Assembly: GCA_900769375.1 (NCBI GenBank)
Contig: CAAGGN010000161.1
Span: 1-12,433, forward strand
DNA: 12,433 nucleotides
Source: Clostridia bacterium
Lineage (GTDB): Bacteria; Bacillota; Clostridia; Oscillospirales; Acutalibacteraceae
Direction of reading: 5' to 3'
Each line of letters begins with the position of its first letter. Positions within the stretch are counted from its first letter, which is position 1. Below, piece by piece: positions 5,940 through 10,469 of the stretch. The position numbers were made by a program, and so were the translations under genes. The notes under the pieces were generated by a model, which made no database searches, was not told the origin of the DNA, and worked only from the letters and a program-made list of their open reading frames with translations.

Positions 5940-5963
5940 CTTCACCAACTTGAGTACATCTCC
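5940..5963 (-). pseudogene. Truncated tRNA-Ser(GCT) 5' fragment
   Basis: Minus-strand bases 5963 to 5940 repeat the first 24 bases of tRNA-Ser(GCT): the 5' acceptor strand, D stem and D loop, with canonical GG where the intact copy has TG. The match continues upstream to 5975, so 5940-5975 equals 5733-5768 at 35 of 36 positions. After the D arm it switches into the hairpin insert, and no anticodon or T arm follows. It is a relic of a duplicated tRNA gene. Confidence 0.88.
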
Positions 5964-5998
5964 GTATTGATAAAGTAAATACTTCTTATTTAATTAAA

Positions 5999-6087
5999 TG
6001 GCGGAGAGGATGGGATTCGAACCCATGTGGAGTTGCCCCCAAACGGTTTTCAAGACCGCCTCGTTATGACCACTTCGATACCTCTCC
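5999..6087 (-). tRNA. tRNA-Ser(TGA)
   Basis: An 89-base class II tRNA on the minus strand. The acceptor stem is GGAGAGG/CCTCTCC with discriminator G and encoded CCA (6001-5999). The D arm has TCG/CGA pairing and a normal GG. The anticodon stem is GCGGT/ACCGT-type with loop CTTGAAA, giving anticodon TGA (serine UCA). It has a long variable arm, and the T arm carries TTCGAAT. It is the first gene after the promoter at 6131-6103. Confidence 0.95.
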
Positions 6088-6102
6088 ATTTGTGACTGAA
6101 TC

Positions 6103-6131
6103 ATTTTAACACACCCAATATAAATTGTCAA
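6103..6131 (-). promoter_or_regulatory. Sigma-A promoter of the tRNA-Ser operon
   Basis: Minus strand: perfect TTGACA (6131-6126), 17-base spacer, TAAAAT (6108-6103). The start is near 6096, about nine bases before tRNA-Ser(TGA). I see no other good promoter before tRNA-Ser(GCT). Confidence 0.85.
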
Positions 6132-6160
6132 CCTAAAAGTGATTTATTTTATCAAATAAA

Positions 6161-6188
6161 TTGACTTTAAGAAATTTTTGAGTATAAT
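6161..6188 (+). promoter_or_regulatory. Sigma-A promoter of the folT riboswitch leader
   Basis: TTGACT (6161-6166), 16-base spacer, TATAAT (6183-6188). The predicted start is near 6195, a few bases before the riboswitch aptamer. Confidence 0.8.
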
Positions 6189-6200
6189 ATATTTATCAAT

Positions 6201-6297
6201 TCAGAGTAGATGACTTGGCGTGAAGTGCTGTAGGGACGGGGAGTTGCCCTGCTGACGAAGGATTTTTATCTGCGGTCAGGTTGTCGCATCCCGCTGA
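6201..6297 (+). promoter_or_regulatory. Tetrahydrofolate (THF) riboswitch aptamer
   Basis: The leader matches the THF riboswitch class, which binds reduced folates. P1 is TCAG (6201-6204) with CTGA (6294-6297). Next come the conserved AGTAGATG opening and the GGCGTGAAGTG core, and a stem GTAGGG/CCCTGC. Further on are GACGAAGG, the TGCGGT stretch and GTCGCATCC near the 3' end. ACTTG can pair with CAGGT in P2. The conserved blocks occur in the expected order, and the downstream gene is a folate transporter, as is common for this class in Clostridia. Recognition is from memory of the consensus; a covariance-model search was not possible here. Confidence 0.87.
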
Positions 6298-6319
6298 CAA
6301 TAATATGAAGATCGTAAAT

Positions 6320-6352
6320 CTCCTTATTACTGTTTAGTTTGGGTAATAGGAG
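6320..6352 (+). promoter_or_regulatory. Hairpin masking the folT ribosome binding site (riboswitch output)
   Basis: CTCCTTATTAC (6320-6330) can pair with GTAATAGGAG (6343-6352), with one bulged T. This buries most of the AGGAGG at 6348-6353. No terminator-like U-run lies between the aptamer and the gene, so folT is probably controlled at translation. Bases 6299-6303 (AATAA), just after P1, could compete for 6324-6328, a plausible but unproven link to ligand binding. Confidence 0.65.
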
Positions 6353-6362
6353 GTTTTTTATT

Positions 6363-6896
6363 ATGCAAAAAAAGAGTTCCATTCTTTTTAAAATCGTTAT
6401 GTCGGGAGTGCTCGTAGCGCTCAATGTGATTTTAGAGCGATTTGTCGCCTATTCGGTATGGAATCAGACCGTAAGTCTCGGCTTTATAACCGTCGCCTTT
6501 GCCGCTTCGTTCTTAGGACTTCCCTACGCCATTGCCGTCGCAGGACTTGGCGATTTTATCGGAGCTGTTTTATTTCCCTTCGGCTCGTACTTCGTGGGCT
6601 TTACCATCACCAACTGCATTTACGGACTGATACTCGCCCTGTTTCTTTATAAAAACGCCTCTGTTATTAACGTTACTTTAGGCGTCATCATCAATAAACT
6701 GCTCTGCTCTCTCGGCCTTAACACCCTCTGGATTTCCCTTCTGTACCGAGGAGGTATTGATGCCTTTCCCGCGGTTTTAATCACTCGCATTCCCGGCACG
6801 GCAATTTTAACTGCCGTAGAATTAATCGTACTTTTAATTTGCTTCACAAAGAAAAGTAAAATCCGCGGACTTATAAATAAATCAATAAAAATTTAA
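6363..6896 (+). CDS. folT: Folate-specific S component of an ECF transporter (FolT)
   Basis: A 177-residue integral membrane protein with about six hydrophobic spans. It matches the FolT pattern: an ILERF segment after the first span, GFITVAFAASFLGLPYAIAVAG, then GDFIGAVLFPFGSYFVGFTI, the family's signature region. FolT binds folate at the membrane and relies on the shared energising module (EcfA, EcfA', EcfT), none of which is in this window, so it fits the group II ECF arrangement. ATG 6363 is preceded by AGGAGG with a nine-base spacer. A longer frame from TTG 6339 would include the ribosome binding site as codons, so I reject it. Control by the THF riboswitch upstream supports folate as substrate. 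A terminator follows four bases after the stop. Confidence 0.94.
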   Translation: MQKKSSILFKIVMSGVLVALNVILERFVAYSVWNQTVSLGFITVAFAASFLGLPYAIAVAGLGDFIGAVLFPFGSYFVGFTITNCIYGLILALFLYKNASVINVTLGVIINKLLCSLGLNTLWISLLYRGGIDAFPAVLITRIPGTAILTAVELIVLLICFTKKSKIRGLINKSIKI

Positions 6897-6900
6897 AACG

Positions 6901-6934
6901 GAAAAAGCTCCTCCAAAACGGGAGGAGCTTTTTC
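6901..6934. terminator. Bidirectional intrinsic terminator between folT and the SOS-linked gene
   Basis: A perfect 14-bp stem (6901-6914 GAAAAAGCTCCTCC with 6921-6934) and 6-base loop. The U-run lies at the end of the stem in both directions. On the minus strand it is followed by CGTTTTAAATTTTT. It serves both convergent genes. Confidence 0.88.
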
Positions 6935-6971
6935 GCTATAATATAAGTTAAGAAAAGGAAGACAAATTAAA

Positions 6972-7154
6972 TTAGATTTGCTCTAAGGAATACGCCTCTG
7001 CGCCGCCTTCGATCACTCTCAATCTACTTCTACGGAACTTGGCTTTAATTCTATCCTCAAACGCAATAAATCTATCCTCATGGAAAACCGCCCATATAGT
7101 AAAGGTTACAAGGGCAATCTCAAATACTGTTAATAAAACGTCACGAAAACTCAT
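6972..7154 (-). CDS. Small single-span membrane protein behind a LexA box (SOS-regulated candidate)
   Basis: 60 residues, not matched to a named family. A short N-terminus (MSFRD) leads into one membrane span, about residues 5-24. Then come HEDRFIAFEDRI, a strongly basic patch KAKFRRSRLR (37-46) and an acidic tail ending SLEQI. The positive patch after the span suggests an N-out, C-in orientation. ATG 7154 has GGAGG with a five-base spacer. A longer frame from 7265 runs through the promoter and is rejected. A 14-base LexA palindrome lies between promoter and ribosome binding site, so expression should rise after DNA damage. Known SOS-induced division inhibitors of Gram-positives (YneA, SosA) are also small single-span proteins. 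Any shared function is inference, and their topology differs. Confidence 0.82.
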   Translation of the reverse strand: MSFRDVLLTVFEIALVTFTIWAVFHEDRFIAFEDRIKAKFRRSRLRVIEGGAEAYSLEQI

Positions 7155-7166
7155 AATTACCTCCGC

Positions 7167-7180
7167 CGAACATTTGTTCG
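7167..7180. promoter_or_regulatory. LexA (SOS) operator
   Basis: The perfect palindrome CGAACATTTGTTCG reads CGAACAAATGTTCG on the minus strand. It fits the Gram-positive LexA/DinR box CGAACRNRYGTTYC at all but the last position. It lies at about +8 to +21 of the minus-strand transcript, three bases before the ribosome binding site. I found no second box of this form (GAACN4GTTC) in the window by eye. Confidence 0.82.
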
Positions 7181-7194
7181 TTTTCTGTATTTTT

Positions 7195-7223
7195 ATTATA
7201 TACGAGGGGTTTAAATTTGTCAA
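7195..7223 (-). promoter_or_regulatory. Sigma-A promoter of the SOS-linked small gene
   Basis: Minus strand: perfect TTGACA (7223-7218), 17-base spacer, perfect TATAAT (7200-7195). The start is near 7188. A consensus promoter this strong next to a tight operator fits a gene that is silent until a repressor is removed. Confidence 0.9.
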
Positions 7224-7318
7224 GCCCCTTTTTGTAATTTCATTATAATTTTTTATGTGTCCCAAAATACGTACTTTGCTTTGTCAATTTTTTATTGCTC
7301 TTTATATATATTTATATA

Positions 7319-7347
7319 TTGTAATTTAAAATAAAATGTGTTAATAT
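7319..7347 (+). promoter_or_regulatory. Probable promoter of trpS-holB-ricT
   Basis: TTGTAA (7319-7324), 17-base spacer, TAATAT (7342-7347). It is weaker than the other promoters here. The predicted leader is about 29 bases, too short for a T-box, which often controls clostridial tRNA synthetase genes. Confidence 0.5.
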
Positions 7348-7382
7348 TGATTTGAATATGAATACCCAAAGGAATGTTTTTT

Positions 7383-8384
7383 ATGTGTGAAACAGAAAAT
7401 AAAAAATCAGTGCTCAGTTGTATTCAGCCCAGCGGTATGCTGACTTTAGGCAATTACCTTGGAGCTTTAAAGAACTGGCTTTATATGCAGGAGGAATTTA
7501 ACTGTACCTATGCGGTGGCCGACCTTCACGCCATTACCGTAAGGCAGGAGCCCGCAAAACTTCGCGCTCAGATTTATTCCACCGCCGCCGTGCTTTTGGC
7601 TTTGGGACTTGACCCCGAGAAATCCACTTTATTTATCCAGTCCCACGTGCCCGAGCATAGCGGACTTGCTTGGCTTCTTTCCTGCAATACCCAATTCGGC
7701 GAACTTTCCCGAATGACGCAGTTTAAAGAAAAATCTTCAAAACACGCCGATAATATTAACGCAGGTCTTTTCACCTACCCCGTGCTTATGGCGGCGGATA
7801 TTCTTCTCTATAAGCCGGATTTCGTGCCCGTTGGCGCCGACCAGAAGCAGCACCTTGAAATTGCCCGCGATATAGCTATCCGCTTTAACCATCTTTACGG
7901 CGACGTGTTTACAATTCCCGAGCCCTATATTCCAAAAATCGGCGCTCGCGTTATGTCCCTTCAGGATCCCACCAAGAAGATGTCTAAATCCGATGAGAAT
8001 ATCAATGCTTGGGTTGCTATTCTCGATGATAAGGATACCATCATCCGCAAGTTTAAAAGAGCGGTTACCGATAGCGATTCCTGTGTTCGAGTTTCAGAGG
8101 ATAAACCCGGTGTGAGCAACCTTATAAATATTTATAGCGCCGTTACAGGCAAAACCGCCGACGAAGTGGAAAAAGAATTTGAAGGCAAAGGTTATGGTGA
8201 CTTTAAGCTTGCCGTAGGCGAAGCCGTTGCCGATGAACTTGCGCCCATCAAGGCCAATTACGATAAAATTATTACCGATAAGGGCGAGCTTGAGAGAATT
8301 TTCCGCGAAGGAGCCGACAGAGCAGAAAGAATTGCCCGCAAGACCTACTTTAAGGCAATGAAAAAGGTTGGATTTGTTTTATGA
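7383..8384 (+). CDS. trpS: Tryptophan--tRNA ligase (TrpRS)
   Basis: A 333-residue class Ic aminoacyl-tRNA synthetase that charges tRNA-Trp. It carries the TrpRS form of the HIGH motif, PSGMLTLGN (residues 16-24). The KMSKS loop is at 199-203 within KKMSKSDEN. Also present are the family segments SHVPEHSGLAWLLSC and YPVLMAADILLY, followed by VPVGADQKQHLE. The length is normal. I chose ATG 7383 over ATG 7374: AAAGGA (7368-7373) lies nine bases before the former but touches the latter. Its TGA overlaps the ATG of holB (ATGATG), so these genes are translationally coupled. No T-box or trp-leader peptide is visible upstream. Confidence 0.96.
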   Translation: MCETENKKSVLSCIQPSGMLTLGNYLGALKNWLYMQEEFNCTYAVADLHAITVRQEPAKLRAQIYSTAAVLLALGLDPEKSTLFIQSHVPEHSGLAWLLSCNTQFGELSRMTQFKEKSSKHADNINAGLFTYPVLMAADILLYKPDFVPVGADQKQHLEIARDIAIRFNHLYGDVFTIPEPYIPKIGARVMSLQDPTKKMSKSDENINAWVAILDDKDTIIRKFKRAVTDSDSCVRVSEDKPGVSNLINIYSAVTGKTADEVEKEFEGKGYGDFKLAVGEAVADELAPIKANYDKIITDKGELERIFREGADRAERIARKTYFKAMKKVGFVL

Positions 8385-9325
8385 TGTTTCCCCTTAAAGC
8401 CAACGGGAGCGTAAAGACCGCAGTTGAAGGTATGCTTCTTACAGGCCGCATACCCCACGCCATAATCATCGAAGGCGACGAGGGCACGGGCCGACATACC
8501 CTTGCCCGCTTTATTGCCACCGCCGCCGTTTGCGAGGGCGCCGACAGACCTTGCGGCAGCTGCAGAATGTGTCTTTCCGCCGCAAGTTCTAATAACCCCG
8601 ATATTATTTTTGTTTCCCCCGAGGAAAACAAAAAAAGCATAACGGTTGACAGAGCGCGCGCCATCAGAACCGAGGCATATATAAAGCCCCATGCGGCAAA
8701 TAAAAAGGTTTATATCTTAGAACTTGCCGAGCGTATGACCGAGCCGGTGCAAAACGCCCTTTTAAAGATTTTAGAGGAGCCCCCCGAAGCAGTAATTTTC
8801 ATTATAATTACTACCTCGAGAACCGAGCTTCTGCCTACCATTATTTCAAGATGCGTTTGCCTATCCCTTACCGCGCCCGATTTTGAAACGGCAAAAATTG
8901 CCGTAAAGGAAATTTTAAGCAGCGATTACGATGAACAAAAAATCGACGAAGCAGTAAAAGCTTCCGAAAACAATATAGGCGCCGCCCTTTCATTGCTCGG
9001 AAGCAAGAGTGAAAACAAAGCAAAGGTTGCTGCCGAGGAGTTTATACGGCTCATTTTTTTGGGTAGTGAATACGAGCTTTTGCGTCTATTTATACCCTTT
9101 GAAAAGGATAGAGTGGGAACCGATTTATTTTTCGAACAGTTAAAAATAGAAATTTCCCGTAATCTTAAAAAGGATTATGGCAGAATGGCAAGAGCCCGAG
9201 CCCTTACAAGTTTATATTCCGCCATTGACGAATGGCAAAAACTATTAAAAACAAATATCAACCTACCTCTGCTTTTTAGCGCGGTGGTTTGCAAATCTAA
9301 ACAAATAATCGGAGGAAATTTATGA
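8381..9325 (+). CDS. holB: DNA polymerase III delta' subunit (clamp loader)
   Basis: A 314-residue AAA+ protein, the delta prime subunit of the clamp-loader complex that opens and loads the sliding clamp. Landmarks in order: RIPHAIIIEG; a P-loop-like GDEGTGRHT (32-40); a zinc-binding set C51, C58, C61, C64; NALLKILEEPP (125-135); and the SRC arginine-finger motif (156-158). The P-loop lysine is replaced by arginine (R38), so ATP binding is doubtful. This is tolerable because delta prime acts mainly through its SRC arginine. ATG 8381 overlaps the trpS stop by four bases, and a second ATG follows at 8384. It ends in an ATGA overlap with ricT. The holB-ricT order also occurs in Bacillus subtilis (holB-yaaT). 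Confidence 0.93.
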   Translation: MMFPLKANGSVKTAVEGMLLTGRIPHAIIIEGDEGTGRHTLARFIATAAVCEGADRPCGSCRMCLSAASSNNPDIIFVSPEENKKSITVDRARAIRTEAYIKPHAANKKVYILELAERMTEPVQNALLKILEEPPEAVIFIIITTSRTELLPTIISRCVCLSLTAPDFETAKIAVKEILSSDYDEQKIDEAVKASENNIGAALSLLGSKSENKAKVAAEEFIRLIFLGSEYELLRLFIPFEKDRVGTDLFFEQLKIEISRNLKKDYGRMARARALTSLYSAIDEWQKLLKTNINLPLLFSAVVCKSKQIIGGNL

Positions 9326-10173
9326 CATCGGTCATATCTGTTAAATTCAAAGAAGGCGGTCGTGCCTATTACTTTAGTCCCGATGGAAAATCCTATAATA
9401 TAGGCGATAACGTTATCGTTGAAACGTCAAACGGTAATGCTTTTGGTTTCGTTTCAAAAGGCAATCATCAAGTTCCCGAGGAATCCATCGTGGGCGAGTT
9501 AAAAAAGGTTTTAAGGACCGCTACCGATAAAGATTTAAACCGCATAAAAGAAAATAAAGAAAAGGAAAAAGAAGCCCTTGTTATATGCGAAAAGAAGGTT
9601 GCCGAGCATAATCTCGATATGAAACTTGTTGAGGTTGAATATGCCTTTGATGCAAGTAAAATCACCTTTTTCTTCACTGCAGACGGCAGAGTAGATTTCA
9701 GAGAGCTTGTTAAGGATTTGGCCTCTTCTTTCCACACTCGTATTGAACTGCGCCAGATAGGTGTCCGTGATGAAGCAAGAATGCTTGGAGGCATCGGCAT
9801 TTGCGGTCAGCCCTATTGTTGCAAGAGATTCTTAGATGATTTTCAGCCCGTTTCAATCAAGATGGCCAAGGAGCAGGGCCTTTCCCTTAATCCAACCAAG
9901 ATTTCGGGTAGTTGCGGACGGCTTATGTGTTGCCTTAAATATGAGCAGGATTCCTACGAGCACCTTTTGAGCATTACACCCACCGTTGGCTCAACGGTTA
10001 AGATTGCCGAAGGTGTTGGCACGGTGGTTGACTGCAATCTTATAACGGGCAATCTTCTCGTTAAACCCGAAAACAGCGAGGGCGCTCCCTTTAAGGTGCA
10101 CAGAAGCGCCGTAAAGCTTCTTTCCCGTCCAAAACGCAAGAAAAAGGACGAAGAAGAGGAGATAACAGAATAA
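9322..10173 (+). CDS. ricT: PSP1-domain regulator RicT (YaaT)
   Basis: 283 residues. The PSP1 domain includes MLGGIGICGQPYCCKRFLDD and SGSCGRLMCCLKYEQ, which carry the six conserved cysteines C161, C166, C167, C198, C203 and C204. In Bacillus the RicA-RicF-RicT complex carries [4Fe-4S] clusters and steers RNase Y-dependent processing of mRNAs. It also affects competence, biofilm formation and sporulation. The C-terminus is a charged KRKKKDEEEE tail. The start ATG 9322 overlaps the holB stop (ATGA), with GGAGG six bases before it. It is the third gene of the trpS-holB-ricT unit. No terminator follows, so some transcripts may continue into the ferredoxin gene. RicA and RicF are not in this window. 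Confidence 0.94.
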   Translation: MTSVISVKFKEGGRAYYFSPDGKSYNIGDNVIVETSNGNAFGFVSKGNHQVPEESIVGELKKVLRTATDKDLNRIKENKEKEKEALVICEKKVAEHNLDMKLVEVEYAFDASKITFFFTADGRVDFRELVKDLASSFHTRIELRQIGVRDEARMLGGIGICGQPYCCKRFLDDFQPVSIKMAKEQGLSLNPTKISGSCGRLMCCLKYEQDSYEHLLSITPTVGSTVKIAEGVGTVVDCNLITGNLLVKPENSEGAPFKVHRSAVKLLSRPKRKKKDEEEEITE

Positions 10174-10178
10174 TTATC

Positions 10179-10207
10179 TTGATTTTTAACAGAAATACTG
10201 TTAGAAT
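10179..10207 (+). promoter_or_regulatory. Promoter of the ferredoxin gene
   Basis: TTGATT (10179-10184), 17-base spacer, TAGAAT (10202-10207). It lies just after the ricT stop. The start is near 10214, about 25 bases before the ferredoxin ATG. Confidence 0.65.
10187..10203. promoter_or_regulatory. Candidate operator dyad inside the ferredoxin promoter
   Basis: Perfect inverted repeat TAACAG-N5-CTGTTA filling the -35/-10 spacer and touching the -10 box. The placement suits a repressor site; no regulator can be named. It could also be a chance dyad. Confidence 0.4.
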
Positions 10208-10238
10208 ATACTCAATGAAGCTTATGGAGGTGTTTTGA

Positions 10239-10409
10239 ATGGCTTACAAAATTTCTGATGAATGCATTAACTGCGGCGCATGCGCAGCCGGTTGTCCTTG
10301 TGATGCTATCGCTGAAGGCGATGCTCATTTCGAGATTGACCCCGATAAGTGCATTGACTGTGGCGCTTGTGCAGCTGGTTGCCCCGTTGAAGCAATCTCT
10401 GAAGGTTAA
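10239..10409 (+). CDS. 2[4Fe-4S] ferredoxin
   Basis: A 56-residue clostridial-type ferredoxin, a small cytosolic electron carrier for low-potential reactions such as those of pyruvate:ferredoxin oxidoreductase and hydrogenase. Two pseudo-symmetric halves each supply a CxxCxxCxxxCP motif: C9, C12, C15, C19 and C38, C41, C44, C48. The first four bind one cluster with the last cysteine exchanged across halves. Position 21, normally valine or isoleucine after the CP, is an extra cysteine (CPCDAI), while the second half has the normal CPVEAI. GGAGG lies eight bases before ATG 10239. It has its own promoter and is closed by a strong terminator. Confidence 0.95.
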   Translation: MAYKISDECINCGACAAGCPCDAIAEGDAHFEIDPDKCIDCGACAAGCPVEAISEG

Positions 10410-10435
10410 TTCAACCCTCACAAAATCAAAACATA

Positions 10436-10466
10436 AAAAACGCGAAGGAATATCCTTCGCGTTTTT
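10436..10466. terminator. Bidirectional intrinsic terminator (ferredoxin / ABC-F)
   Basis: A perfect 14-bp stem AAAAACGCGAAGGA (10436-10449) with 10453-10466 and a 3-base loop. The plus-strand tail is TTTTTCTTTTATT, and the minus strand ends in TTTTTTATG. It lies between the convergent stops of the ferredoxin and ABC-F genes, three bases from the latter. Confidence 0.93.
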
Positions 10467-10469
10467 CTT

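Noticed and set aside
5556..5978. A 140-codon plus-strand open frame across the tRNA-Ser region
   Set aside because: It runs antisense through a complete tRNA gene, its terminator and repeats, and has no ribosome binding site. Its apparent length comes from GC-rich structured sequence.
7155..7265. A 97-codon version of the SOS-linked small gene
   Set aside because: The added part runs through the promoter, LexA box and ribosome binding site. ATG 7154 is well placed after GGAGG.
8345..8692. Minus-strand open frames opposite trpS and holB
   Set aside because: They are shadows of well-identified plus-strand genes, lack ribosome binding sites and have low-complexity composition.
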